Source of the DNA: CAZEDM01 sp964511075
GTDB taxonomy: Bacteria; Zixibacteria; MSB-5A5; RBG-16-43-9
Assembly (NCBI GenBank): GCA_964511075.1
Contig: CAZEDM010000008.1
Coordinates: forward strand, 62,001-126,000
DNA: 64,000 nt
Direction of reading: 5' to 3'
Each line of letters starts with the position of its first letter. Position 1 is the stretch's first letter. Position numbers and translations under genes: made by a program. Shown here one piece after another: positions 37,492-46,989 of the stretch. Under the pieces are notes generated by a model. It saw only the letters and a program-made list of their open reading frames with translations. It was not told where the DNA came from and did no database searches.

Positions 37492-39821
37492 GAGATAATT
37501 TGCAGAATTCAAAGGTGGGTTTAACTCGACAGCTTGAGGGTATAGAAAAGCTGATTGAGAATAAAGAATTTGTGTCTGCCTTAGCTCAGATCAGAGAAGT
37601 TCAGAGTTTAAAGCAGTTCGATTCTCTATCTTTAGAAACTGGACATTTTTACTATCTCTCCACAAAGGTTTTTTATCATTTAGGCAGTTATCAGGAGGCT
37701 CTGGAAGCAGGCCAAAGAGCCATTTCTATGTTTATTAACCTTCATGATGAACTAAGGATAGCCCATACGCAGTTTACTATAGGATTAATTTATATAGCCC
37801 TTGGTGATCTCAAATCTGCTGAGACAGAGATAAGGGATGCTCTAACTGGATACAAAAGAACCAATGATTTTAAAGGGGTAATTAGTTGCCTTAGCCGGAT
37901 TTCTAACATTGAAACTATTAGAGGTGACTATTCGAAATCGATAGAGCATCTTCAGGATGCACTCTTCCATGCGAGTAATTTGGGAGAATCTAAACAGAAA
38001 GCTTTTCTTTATGGCAATTTAGGCGAAAGGTTTTTGATGTTAGGGAATTGGAAAGAGGCAGAGAGAAATTTACTTTTAAATACAGGACTGAACCGGCAAG
38101 CAGAGAATGAAATAAACTTATGCAAAGGACTTCTTTCCCTAGGATATGTCTATTATCTGAAAAGAGAATTTACTAAAGCCAAAGAAACCTATATAGAATC
38201 TCTAACTTTAATTCAGAAGAATAACTGTGTTCGGGAACTGGCGATTTATCATGAGTTTTCGGGCGAGTTAGCTTTTGCTCAGAAGGATTATCAATCGGCT
38301 TATGAACACTATACTAAGGCTATCGAGATAGGCGAGAAGATAGCACCTCACAGTGGAATTATCAGCCAAACCTATCGGCTTCTGGCTGACTTGCAGGTGG
38401 CTGAGAAGAAATATGATTTAGCTTTGAATTCCTGTGATAAAGCTCTTAAGGTTAGCATTTCTTTAGGTGAGAGGCTTGAGGAGGCTGCTTGTTATCGGAT
38501 TTTAGGTCAGATTTATACAGTCAGGGGAGAAAAAGATAAAGCCAGGGAAAACTTCGAAAAAAGCCTGAGTATTTTTGAGGAGATAAAAGCTAAATATGAG
38601 TTAGCCAGGACCTATTTAGAGGCAGGGGAATCAAGCTCTTTTGAATATTTTGAGAGGTTGAAATATCTGGGTCGAGCTGAGGATATCTTCAAGGAGTTAG
38701 AATCAAAATATCATCTTGCATTGATAGATAAGGCTCTGGCTCAGTTGTTTTTTGAGAATCAGGAATATGAGAAGGCAGGTATTTTTGTAAAGGATGCAGA
38801 GGGATTATTCAGGGACCTGAAAGAAGAAAAAGACCTGGATTTGATTCTGGAGTTCAAGAGAAGAATAGAAAGATTTAATGGAGAATTTGAAGCGGCTGAC
38901 CCTGAGAAAAAGTTCACCTTCTCCAATATCATCACTCAGAATAAAGAGATGCTGGATATGTTGGAGCAGGCGAAGCAGGTAAAAGATACAGATATGACCA
39001 TACTGATAGAGGGAGAGACCGGCACAGGTAAGGATTTGTTAGCCAAGTGCATACATTATGAGAGCAAAAGAAGGGATAAAAAGTTTGTGAGCGTCAGTTG
39101 TGCCGCAATTCCAGAGGCATTGCTGGAAAGTGAATTATTCGGGCATAAAAAAGGAGCCTTTACCAGCGCGGGCTATGATAAAAAAGGACTATTAGAGGAG
39201 GCAGACGACGGGACATTATTTTTGAATGAGGTAGCAGACCTGCCTTTATCAATACAGGCGAAGTTATTAGGAGTTATAGAGAATAAGGAGTTGACCAGAT
39301 TAGGGGAAACAATTCCGAGAAAGGTAAATTTCCGGATAATTGCCGCGAGTAATAGGAGCTTGGAAGATGAGGTAAAATCGAGGCGATTCAGGGATGATTT
39401 ATATTATCGGCTAAAGGTGATAGAGTTTGTTCTGCCACCTTTAAAACAGAGGAGAGAGGATATACCTTTGTTGATAGATTATTTTGTCAGGATTTTTTCG
39501 AACGATGACAAGAATATATCTTCGGAGATTTCGGAGGTTTTTTCAAATTATACCTGGCCCGGAAATATAAGAGAGCTTGAGAATGAGGTAAAAAGAGTTG
39601 CAATTCTTCCAAAAGTAGAGCTTATAGAGGTTTTGAATAGTTTCAATAAGGAGCTGGATAACCAATCAGACTTGAATAACAAGATTCAGGAGCTGGAGAA
39701 GAAGGAGATAATAGAAGCGCTGAAAAGAAATAATTATAATCGAAGGCTGACTGCCGAATCTTTGGGTATCTCGGAGGCAACTTTATACAGGAAGATAAGA
39801 CATTATCGACTTGACATATAA
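37488..39821 (+). CDS. TPR-sensing sigma-54-type AAA+ regulator with altered GAFTGA and Walker B motifs
   Basis: 777 residues. The first 460 are TPR helices (for example DYQSAYEHYTKAIEIGEKI, KARENFEKSLSIFEEI). The central AAA+ domain (about 475-715) has Walker A GETGTGKD near 508 and arginine-finger region RFRDDLYYRL. The C-terminus (735-777) is a Fis-type helix-turn-helix ending EATLYRKIRHYRLDI. Two changes stand out. The sigma-54 contact loop GAFTGA reads GAFTSA near 556, and the Walker B LDE is LNE near 582. Such changes can weaken sigma-54 activation or ATP hydrolysis, though some variants remain active. The TPR array replaces the usual receiver or GAF input and may bind a peptide or partner protein. 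Confidence 0.9.
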   Translation: MRDNLQNSKVGLTRQLEGIEKLIENKEFVSALAQIREVQSLKQFDSLSLETGHFYYLSTKVFYHLGSYQEALEAGQRAISMFINLHDELRIAHTQFTIGLIYIALGDLKSAETEIRDALTGYKRTNDFKGVISCLSRISNIETIRGDYSKSIEHLQDALFHASNLGESKQKAFLYGNLGERFLMLGNWKEAERNLLLNTGLNRQAENEINLCKGLLSLGYVYYLKREFTKAKETYIESLTLIQKNNCVRELAIYHEFSGELAFAQKDYQSAYEHYTKAIEIGEKIAPHSGIISQTYRLLADLQVAEKKYDLALNSCDKALKVSISLGERLEEAACYRILGQIYTVRGEKDKARENFEKSLSIFEEIKAKYELARTYLEAGESSSFEYFERLKYLGRAEDIFKELESKYHLALIDKALAQLFFENQEYEKAGIFVKDAEGLFRDLKEEKDLDLILEFKRRIERFNGEFEAADPEKKFTFSNIITQNKEMLDMLEQAKQVKDTDMTILIEGETGTGKDLLAKCIHYESKRRDKKFVSVSCAAIPEALLESELFGHKKGAFTSAGYDKKGLLEEADDGTLFLNEVADLPLSIQAKLLGVIENKELTRLGETIPRKVNFRIIAASNRSLEDEVKSRRFRDDLYYRLKVIEFVLPPLKQRREDIPLLIDYFVRIFSNDDKNISSEISEVFSNYTWPGNIRELENEVKRVAILPKVELIEVLNSFNKELDNQSDLNNKIQELEKKEIIEALKRNNYNRRLTAESLGISEATLYRKIRHYRLDI

Positions 39822-39828
39822 AAGATTC

Positions 39829-39929
39829 TCTCAATTTTGAGAAACCGTCTCTCAGTTTTGAAAGGCATTTAAGTTTTTAGAATTTAAGAAGTTAAAAGAA
39901 GTGCAAATTAGAGTCTCTCATTTTTGAGA
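39829..39929. repeat. Three TCTCA-N4-TGAGA repeats behind the AAA+ regulator gene
   Basis: Copies: TCTCAATTTTGAGA (39829-39842), TCTCAGTTTTGAAA (39850-39863, one arm degenerate) and TCTCATTTTTGAGA (39916-39929). The first two are 21 bases apart, two helical turns, so a protein could bind both on one face. The third extends to a 7-bp stem and is followed by T7, so it may also end the regulator transcript. The placement upstream of the lipoprotein/subtilase genes suits upstream activator sites. Confidence 0.6.
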
Positions 39930-40109
39930 GATTTTTTTGTTTGTATAGAGTTTTTAGGTTTTTAAATCTCCCCATAATAACTTCTCTATTTCATTGATCT
40001 AAATAGAATTAGAGAGAAAATCATTCAGGGCTGATTTTACGGCATATTTTTTGTTAAAGGTTTCACTCTGGTTGGCTTTACCCTTTTGCTCTTTTCTTGG
40101 AATGGGGAT

Positions 40110-40144
40110 GCTCCGCCCCGGGTAATAGGAAGCCCGGGCGGAGC
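40110..40144. repeat. GC-rich inverted repeat in an AT-rich intergenic region
   Basis: GCTCCGCCCCGGG (40110-40122) pairs with CCCGGGCGGAGC (40133-40144), one bulged C, loop TAATAGGAAG. It is far richer in GC than its surroundings in the 414-base gap 39822-40235, so it may be a mobile palindromic element. No gene is seen in that gap. Confidence 0.65.
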
Positions 40145-40235
40145 GGAAAGAAAATTAAAGGGAGGAGAGATTAAAATGATTGATTTCCCAAGTGGGTTTA
40201 TCTAAATTTTTGATTACAGAATAAGGAGGAGATCA

Positions 40236-40724
40236 ATGTTAAAGAAAGAGAAAACTATGGGGAAAAGATTTATTTGGTTTATCTTTGTTCTTTTTTCGCT
40301 TTTGTTGCTTTTTGGTTGTGGTTCGTTTAGGAAGAAAGCAGGGTCTGATAAAGCGAAGAAGACTGGAAACGTCGCAGGAATAGTTTTCGAATCAGTTACT
40401 GGAGAACCTCTTTCTGGAGCAAATGTCTACGTTGAAGGAATGACAACAATAGGTACAAAAACAGACACCCTTGGAAGATTCTGGCTATCTTCTGTGCCTG
40501 GAGGTGAGTATGTATTCTGGGCAAAGAAGATTCCCTTTCATGGTACCAGGGTTTCGAATCTGAAAGTTGTTAAAGATTCGACTTCAATAGTTGTGTGTGA
40601 TTTAGCTCCTTCTGCAATTCCCGAACATCAATCAAGGTGGTACATTTGGCAAGGGGTCAGAGCTAAATGCGATAGCACAGAGTTTTACAACAATTACTAC
40701 AAAACCTTATTAAGAAAAAAGTAA
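40236..40724 (+). CDS. Lipoprotein with a carboxypeptidase-regulatory-like (CarbopepD_reg) domain
   Basis: 162 residues; AAGGAGGAG supports the ATG at 40236, though a second Met at residue 8 gives a more usual signal. The signal ends in a lipobox (LLLLFGC, Cys about 28). Residues about 45-130 form one beta-sandwich of the carboxypeptidase regulatory type: AGIVFESVTGEPLSGANVYVEG, then TKTDTLGRFWLSSVPGGEYVF (discontinuous). Such domains often sit in surface proteins and bind partners or sugars. The tail has a Trp-rich part (SRWYIWQGVRAKC). It is 22 bases upstream of the subtilase gene and likely cotranscribed. Confidence 0.8.
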   Translation: MLKKEKTMGKRFIWFIFVLFSLLLLFGCGSFRKKAGSDKAKKTGNVAGIVFESVTGEPLSGANVYVEGMTTIGTKTDTLGRFWLSSVPGGEYVFWAKKIPFHGTRVSNLKVVKDSTSIVVCDLAPSAIPEHQSRWYIWQGVRAKCDSTEFYNNYYKTLLRKK

Positions 40725-40746
40725 AAAATTTACAGTTGGGGGAATC

Positions 40747-42972
40747 ATGAAAAAGAGATATTTAAAAAATATAATGAATTTCCCGTTGATGGGAATTCTT
40801 CTGTTTCTTTGTCTCAACACTTCAGTTTTTGCAGAAGTAAAAATTACAGGAAAGGTTGACCCATTATTGTCTGGAACATACAATTCCCTATATGCTCCTG
40901 CAAAAGCAAAAATAATTACTCAGGATTCTTCTCTTATTGAAGTAGCTTTGCCTTTTGAGAAACTTAAGGAGGTCATATCTGTTAATTGGACAAATGGAGA
41001 GCCAATGGTTGGAGCTTTTATCAAAGTGGAAGGTTCGATTGATGAATTGCAATCCCTTGGTGTAAAAGTCCATTCAAAGATTGACAATATTGTTACTGCA
41101 GATGTTCCTTTGGTAAAGCTTCCTGAGATTGTTGCATTGTCAAATGTACTTAGGATTGAGGCTGCCAAGCCGGTTGAACTGGATCTTAACGTAGCTACAC
41201 CTATGGTTAACGCACCCCTTGCAAGAAACTCATTTGGTCTGACAGGAAAGGGGGTAATAATCGGAATGATTGATTCAGGACTTGACTTAGCTAATGAAGA
41301 TTTTAAAGATGATGAAGGTAAAACTAGGGTATTATATTTGTGGGACCAGCTAGACAATGTAGGACCACACCCGCCTGGATATGACTACGGGACAGGATGG
41401 ACAAAGAATGATATTGACCAGGGAATCTGTAGGCAGAAAGCTACTAATGGGCATGGCACCTATACAAGTGGAATTGCTACGGGTAGTGGAAAATCGACCG
41501 GGAACGGAATTCCACAATATACCTATATCGGTGTCGCACCAGAAGCAGATTTAATTGTAGTAAATACAGACTTGTCCAACAACTCTAAAGTTACTGATGC
41601 TGTCCTTTATGTCGGGAACAAGGCAAAAGAATTAGGAAAACCCTGGGTAGCCAATCTTAGCATGGGTGCTTTCTATGGTCCAAGAGATGGAACCAGTCCT
41701 TTTGAGCAGACCATCTATGGAATAACAAATCAGGACTTGGGTAAAGGAAAAGTCATTGTTGTCTCTGCTGGGAACGAAGGGTACGACCCAAATAATCCTG
41801 AGGTAATTCAAAACAATGAAGAACATAGAAATAACAAAAATCATGCGAGAAAACAAGGAAATGGTTCAATTACTATGGAAGTCGATGCAACGTCTTTATG
41901 GGATAATGAAATCGTCTGGAATGAGATATGGTATCCTTTTAGTCAGTCTTTTCAAGTTACAATTACTTCACCCAGAGGTAGAACTTACGGTCCATTTGGC
42001 CCGGGTGAAGGAACAGGAGACCCTGGATATGGTTGGATTTATTTCACTGATACAGATGGTATTGTTCTCTGCCATAATGAGCATTTTGATTATAGCTGGC
42101 CAGAGCCTTTTCCATTTAGTCCTGACAATCAGATTATAATTGCTTTAGCTGACGTTTATTACCAGGGAACACTATATTCACTTGCTTCGGGTAATTGGAC
42201 AATTACAATGTCAAATGGCTCTGATTGGTGGGATTCTTATGTTTTGTATTCTATGTCTACCACTGGAATAGTCCGTTTCAATGATGCCAGTCAAGAGAAT
42301 TCTCGGAAGATAACAGAGCCAGGAAATGCAAATAATATAATTACCGTAGGCTCATTCAATTCAAAAAATAGCTGGGTAGATGTCAACAACCATACACAAC
42401 CGGAGTTTAATAATTTATTTGTATCATCAGGCTATCCTGTTGAAGAGGTTTCCTTTTTCTCCAGCCCAGGTCCGACTCGAGATGGAAGAGACAAGCCTGA
42501 AATTTATGCACCGGGTGCTTGGATTGCTTCTAGCCTATCAAAGCAAGATTCTATATGGGTGTATTTACTACGACAATATCAAGAGAAAGATGGCGTTCAT
42601 ATTAATCGAATGGGTACAAGTGCTTCGGCTCCTTTTGTTACTGGTGCGGTGGCTTTGCTTTTGCAGCAGGATCCGGATTATTCTATAGGGGATATAAAAG
42701 ACATTTTATATTGGACTTCTACCTCAGAGGATTTTTTGGATATCTATGAAGCTGTAGCTTTATATGCCACCGGAGATGTAAATGGAGATGGGATTATTAG
42801 CGTTTCGGATATAGTTTTTCTTATTAACTATCTGTTCAAAGGGGGAACAGCACCCTATCCTCTGTGGAAGGCAGATGCTAATGGAGATTGCCAGGTTTCA
42901 CTTTCTGATGTGGTATATTTGATATCTTTTCTTTTCAAAGGTGGAGATCCACCTAAAAAAGGATGTGCTTAG
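40747..42972 (+). CDS. Secreted subtilisin-like serine protease (S8) with C-terminal dockerin
   Basis: 741 residues. A signal peptide (about 1-29) and a propeptide-like region (about 30-140) lead into the S8 catalytic domain. The Asp is in GMIDSGLDLANEDF (about 172-185), the His in NGHGTYTSGIATG (about 237) and the Ser in GTSASAPFVTGAVALL (about 623). The oxyanion Asn lies in VSAGNEG. A large insertion between His and Ser holds a jelly-roll-like region. The last 65 residues are a type I dockerin with two DxNxDG-type calcium loops (GDVNGDGIISVSDIVFLINY, DANGDCQVSLSDVVYLISF). No cohesin is in the window. It would act outside the cell or in the periplasm. Confidence 0.93.
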   Translation: MKKRYLKNIMNFPLMGILLFLCLNTSVFAEVKITGKVDPLLSGTYNSLYAPAKAKIITQDSSLIEVALPFEKLKEVISVNWTNGEPMVGAFIKVEGSIDELQSLGVKVHSKIDNIVTADVPLVKLPEIVALSNVLRIEAAKPVELDLNVATPMVNAPLARNSFGLTGKGVIIGMIDSGLDLANEDFKDDEGKTRVLYLWDQLDNVGPHPPGYDYGTGWTKNDIDQGICRQKATNGHGTYTSGIATGSGKSTGNGIPQYTYIGVAPEADLIVVNTDLSNNSKVTDAVLYVGNKAKELGKPWVANLSMGAFYGPRDGTSPFEQTIYGITNQDLGKGKVIVVSAGNEGYDPNNPEVIQNNEEHRNNKNHARKQGNGSITMEVDATSLWDNEIVWNEIWYPFSQSFQVTITSPRGRTYGPFGPGEGTGDPGYGWIYFTDTDGIVLCHNEHFDYSWPEPFPFSPDNQIIIALADVYYQGTLYSLASGNWTITMSNGSDWWDSYVLYSMSTTGIVRFNDASQENSRKITEPGNANNIITVGSFNSKNSWVDVNNHTQPEFNNLFVSSGYPVEEVSFFSSPGPTRDGRDKPEIYAPGAWIASSLSKQDSIWVYLLRQYQEKDGVHINRMGTSASAPFVTGAVALLLQQDPDYSIGDIKDILYWTSTSEDFLDIYEAVALYATGDVNGDGIISVSDIVFLINYLFKGGTAPYPLWKADANGDCQVSLSDVVYLISFLFKGGDPPKKGCA

Positions 42973-43054
42973 TTTTTTAAATAGGAAGTTAAAAGACTTT
43001 TTATACCTAAAAGCCAATGAAATCTGTGCTCTTCTAGGTAGGAGCTTCTGATGT

Positions 43055-43116
43055 TTTTTGACTGGATCAATAATAAATTTGCCACAGCAAAGTATACTTT
43101 TAAATCCGGTCAAAAA
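43055..43116. repeat. Inverted repeat with 36-base centre between the subtilase and kinase genes
   Basis: TTTTTGACTGGAT (43055-43067) and ATCCGGTCAAAAA (43104-43116) match over 13 bases with one G-T pair. A second weaker hairpin TGTCAGGA/TCCTGGCA follows at 43134-43156. They lie between convergent gene ends and could form the 3' ends of both transcripts. Confidence 0.5.
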
Positions 43117-43192
43117 GAATAATTGACTGCATGTCAGGAGCTTTTATCCTGGCACATTTCTACTTTTGTGACAAACTTTCTTCTCCTCAAAA

Positions 43193-46100
43193 TTATCTAC
43201 CCACCATCATCTGAGCCAGCTTTTTGATATCGGAGAGAAGTTTCAGTTTCTCCTCTTCATTTAAATAGCTTTGTTTGAGTTCTGGGTCACCTATGTTTCG
43301 ACTCAGGTTTTTTATGAGCTTACCTGCTTTTTCATATTCCTTATAAGCTTCCTCCAGGTTATTTCCTAAAAAATGTAGCTTCCCTCTGAGGAAATAAATT
43401 CTCCAGACAAGTTCGAGCTTGTTCAACTTTGATGCTCTCTCTAAAGCCAGCTCTGAGTATCTAAATGCCTGGTTTTGCTTTCCCTGTCTAAATTCCTTAT
43501 GGAGAAGCAGGAAGTAATATTCGGGCTCAATTAAGGGGAAGCAATTCTGTTCAATGATCTTTTTGGCATTTTCCAGTGAGCTTTCAAGTATCCGGCTTTG
43601 CTCTGAACCTAAATAAGCCCAGGCGAAATCCAAGTTCAAGCTGAGCATATCCTCCAAGGAGTTTATCTCCTCAGCCAACCTTATTGAAGTTTCAAGCAAT
43701 CTCAACGCCTCGTCCGTCTTTTTCTTTTTTCTTAGAAGTATTCCGTTTAAGCGACCCACAGCTATCCAGGTCCTCTTATCGTTTATTGCCCTTGATATCT
43801 CCGAGGCTTTTTCCAAAGAATCCTCTGCCTCCTCCGGGCGGTTCAATATGAAGAATAACCTGCCAAGGGAGATAAGAACTGAAACTTTTAATTCCCTGTC
43901 CTCCATTTTTTCGGAGAGTCTCAAGGATTCCTTCAATTGAGCCAAGGCGCTCTGATAAACACCCGTTTCCAGGTCTATGTTTGCCAGATTTCCCAACAGG
44001 TAACCAACAGGCAGGGGGAAGTCTATCTCTCTGGATATCTCCAGTCCCCGTCCTGCAAGGCCTTTTGCTTTCTCATACTCTCCTAATTTGTATAGAGATT
44101 CACTAAGATTTACGGTATTAATCGCGATCTCCTTTTTGTTTTCTATCTCCTGATTTAATTCCAGGGATTCTAAAAAAGAGCTTATGGCCTTTGGATAATC
44201 TCCCATAAGGTGGTGGACAAACCCGATATTGTTCAGGCTCCTGGCTATCTCCTCCTTGTTGCCTATCTGTTTTTTTATCTGCAAGGAGCTGTTGTGATAT
44301 TCCAAAGCTTTTTTATACTGATGCTGAGAGACATAAATCGTGCCCATATTATTCAAGGTAGAAGCCATATCAGATTTATTATTTAAAGCTTTTTGAATTT
44401 CCAGAGCTTTGGCAAAAGCTCCCAGAGCTTTCTGATATTGGGAGTCTATCCAGTATATATTTCCGATATTGTTCAAGGTGTTAGAGAGCTTTATGTCATC
44501 CTTTAATTCCTCAAATATCTCCTTTGCCTTCAACAGACAATCAAGACCTCTCTTTTGATCGTGTTTCATCCTGTAAAGGTCCCCCTGATTTTTATAGGTC
44601 TCAGCCAGCAGGCTTTTATCTTCCAGAAAAGTTGCTTTTTCTATCAGACCCTCATAATCCTCTTGAGATTGGTTTAAATCTCCGATGCTTTTCAGAAGAT
44701 TGCCTCTTTGCATAAGCACTTGAGCTGTTCTTTTTTCTCTTCCCTTTTTCTCCGTTAACTTCTCAGCTGCCTCCAGGGCATTCCCGAGGTATTTCAAAGC
44801 TTGCGGGTAATCCAGGTTCTTCTGGCATATAAGGGCACATTGGAGAGAATAGTCATAGGCTTTGGGATAATCATCGCTCAGAATGAAATGAGAGGCAATA
44901 GTTTCAATCTCAAGTTCCTCTCCTCTTGATTTTCTTCCCTCCAGGTGATATGCCAGCCTGCGGTGAAGAGCCTTTTTATCTGCGCTGTAGTTCTTGTAAA
45001 TCAGAGAGTGCAGGGTGTGGCTGGAAAATCTGTAGATCAGAGTGGATGATCTCCTTTGAGATTGTATCAGAATACGGTCCTTCAAAAGCAGGAAAAGTGC
45101 CCCAAAGATTTTCTCCTCGTCATATCCGGACAGGAATTTTACAGAATCAAGGTCAAACTCTTCACCGATCACAGATACCAGATCAAGGAAATTGAGGATA
45201 TCCCCTGGATACTTTCCGAGATTTCCCAGGATGGTCTTCTCGATACTATCAGGAATTGCCAGCTCAGCTAAAAGTTTTTCCTCTAATCTGAGAAAGTTCC
45301 TTTCAAAATGCAGTGCCTTCTTCTCAAAGAGGTATTTCAATATCTCCAGGGCGAAAAGCGGAACACCCGAGGAGTTCTTATACACGAAATCGAGCAAAGC
45401 CCTGGATATATTCTTCTCTCCTAATTTCTGTGAGAGGAGCTCCTCCAATTCCTCTGGGGAAAAGGGTGCTAACCTGAGAGGCTGAAACTGTTTTGTGCCG
45501 GTAAGCCGATTAAGCAGAGATTTAAGTCTGCCCTGGGGATCTATGCTGTTCTCCTGCAGGGTTGCACATAGAAAAAGCTTTGACTTATCCAGCTCTTCTG
45601 TTAGCTTCTCCAGAAGATTCAAACTTCCCTCGCCCAGCCACTGAAGATCCTCAAAAGCCAAAACAAAAGGATGTATGAAAGAGGCCTCCAGTAAAAAAGA
45701 GGTAAGCTTTTCCAGCTTTAGTTTTTCCTGATTTTTCTCAGACTCCCCTTCGTTCAAAAACAATCTGAAGGTCTCCTCATAACTTTGACCTAAGGCAGGA
45801 GAGAGTTTTTGAAAAAATGGCCAGATCTTGCTAAAAAGCTCCTTCAGGGATTCCAGGGGGTGAGTTTCCTGCCGGGGACAGTTGATCTGAACAAAAAGGA
45901 TGCCATCAAGCTGGCTTTCCCTTTTGAGATGTCTAAGCAAAGTGGATTTGCCTATTCCAAAATCACCGTCGATTATAAACATCTTCCCGGCACCGGATTG
46001 AGACTCGGCTAATCCTTGTTTCAAGGAGGAAAATTCCTCCTCCCGAGCCAGCATCCTCCCACCATAAAGTTGATTGATGCTGAAAAGCTCCTCAGAGCCC

Positions 46101-46915
46101 CAGAGGGGAGAACTGGAGATCTTCTGCAGGTCTTCTTTCAGCTCAGCTACATTCTGGAATCTGTCCTCAGGTTTTTTTTGCAGAAGTTTGAGCACCAAGG
46201 AATCAAGTCCAGGCGGGATAGAAGGTTTAAAAGCAGAGGGAGGAGAAGGTATCTTCTCCAGATGATTTGATCTCAAGACCAACGGGTCCTCAGAGATGAA
46301 AGGAGGTTTTGAGGTCAGAAGCTCAAATAAAATTATTCCCAAAGAGTACAGGTCTGCCCGGTGATCGATTTTTTCTCCCAGCCAGACCTCTGGAGCAATA
46401 TATTCCAACGTTCCAGAAGTACTCGTGGGATCCTGGGAGGAGGTTTTTCTGGCCAGACCGAAATCCAGGATTTTTACGCTAAAGATATTCCGGGTTAACT
46501 TAAAGTTGGAGGGTTTCAGATCCCCGTGGATCAGGTTACGTGAATGAAGGTATTCCAGGATATCGCAGATCTGCCAGACAATCCTGTAAAATCCATCTAA
46601 ATCAGGCAGAGCGATTTCCGGGGATAACTCCTCTCCCTCCACCAGCTCCATGGTATAGAAAGCTATATTTTCTTCGGTATATCCAAAATCATACACCTCA
46701 ACTACGCCAGGATGGGAAAGCTCTGAGGTTAACCTGAATTCCCGTTTGAAGTTTTCCAGGCTATTTTTTTCTTCTGCTCCTTCAGAGGAGTGGAGCTTCA
46801 GGGCGAGTTTTCTTTTCTCCCACAGGTCAAGGATCTCGAATACCTTACCCAAGCCACCCTGACCTATCATTTTTATAACCTGATAACGGGGAGTGATAAA
46901 TTCCTTTTCTGGCAT
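43193..46915 (-). CDS. Giant Ser/Thr protein kinase with AAA/NACHT-like ATPase and TPR array
   Basis: 1240 residues. Kinase domain about 8-265: glycine loop GQGGLGKV (18-25), K40, HGDLKPSN (130-137, HGD in place of HRD) and DFG at 151-153, so it should be active. An AAA-type ATPase domain follows (about 280-620; Walker A GDFGIGKST, Walker B-like FVLAFEDLQWL), as in PknK and MalT-like STAND proteins. TPR repeats fill about 680-1200 (for example GNIYWIDSQYQKALGAFAKALEIQ, NNMGTIYVSQHQYKKALEY, discontinuous). STAND proteins switch by ATP binding on ligand or partner binding to the TPRs. Here the output is phosphorylation. It is downstream of a histidine kinase gene by 74 bases, same strand. Confidence 0.92.
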   Translation of the reverse strand: MPEKEFITPRYQVIKMIGQGGLGKVFEILDLWEKRKLALKLHSSEGAEEKNSLENFKREFRLTSELSHPGVVEVYDFGYTEENIAFYTMELVEGEELSPEIALPDLDGFYRIVWQICDILEYLHSRNLIHGDLKPSNFKLTRNIFSVKILDFGLARKTSSQDPTSTSGTLEYIAPEVWLGEKIDHRADLYSLGIILFELLTSKPPFISEDPLVLRSNHLEKIPSPPSAFKPSIPPGLDSLVLKLLQKKPEDRFQNVAELKEDLQKISSSPLWGSEELFSINQLYGGRMLAREEEFSSLKQGLAESQSGAGKMFIIDGDFGIGKSTLLRHLKRESQLDGILFVQINCPRQETHPLESLKELFSKIWPFFQKLSPALGQSYEETFRLFLNEGESEKNQEKLKLEKLTSFLLEASFIHPFVLAFEDLQWLGEGSLNLLEKLTEELDKSKLFLCATLQENSIDPQGRLKSLLNRLTGTKQFQPLRLAPFSPEELEELLSQKLGEKNISRALLDFVYKNSSGVPLFALEILKYLFEKKALHFERNFLRLEEKLLAELAIPDSIEKTILGNLGKYPGDILNFLDLVSVIGEEFDLDSVKFLSGYDEEKIFGALFLLLKDRILIQSQRRSSTLIYRFSSHTLHSLIYKNYSADKKALHRRLAYHLEGRKSRGEELEIETIASHFILSDDYPKAYDYSLQCALICQKNLDYPQALKYLGNALEAAEKLTEKKGREKRTAQVLMQRGNLLKSIGDLNQSQEDYEGLIEKATFLEDKSLLAETYKNQGDLYRMKHDQKRGLDCLLKAKEIFEELKDDIKLSNTLNNIGNIYWIDSQYQKALGAFAKALEIQKALNNKSDMASTLNNMGTIYVSQHQYKKALEYHNSSLQIKKQIGNKEEIARSLNNIGFVHHLMGDYPKAISSFLESLELNQEIENKKEIAINTVNLSESLYKLGEYEKAKGLAGRGLEISREIDFPLPVGYLLGNLANIDLETGVYQSALAQLKESLRLSEKMEDRELKVSVLISLGRLFFILNRPEEAEDSLEKASEISRAINDKRTWIAVGRLNGILLRKKKKTDEALRLLETSIRLAEEINSLEDMLSLNLDFAWAYLGSEQSRILESSLENAKKIIEQNCFPLIEPEYYFLLLHKEFRQGKQNQAFRYSELALERASKLNKLELVWRIYFLRGKLHFLGNNLEEAYKEYEKAGKLIKNLSRNIGDPELKQSYLNEEEKLKLLSDIKKLAQMMVGR

Positions 46916-46989
46916 ACTCTTAAACTTTTTTATGGAGAGAGGGGATGGGTTTCAATTCATCTAAGAGATTCAAAACTTATAGCTCGAAT

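Noticed and set aside
40070..40095. Sigma-54 promoter (TTGGC ... TTTTGC) before the lipoprotein gene
   Set aside because: The GG and GC elements are 12 bases apart instead of 10, so it does not fit the -24/-12 pattern.
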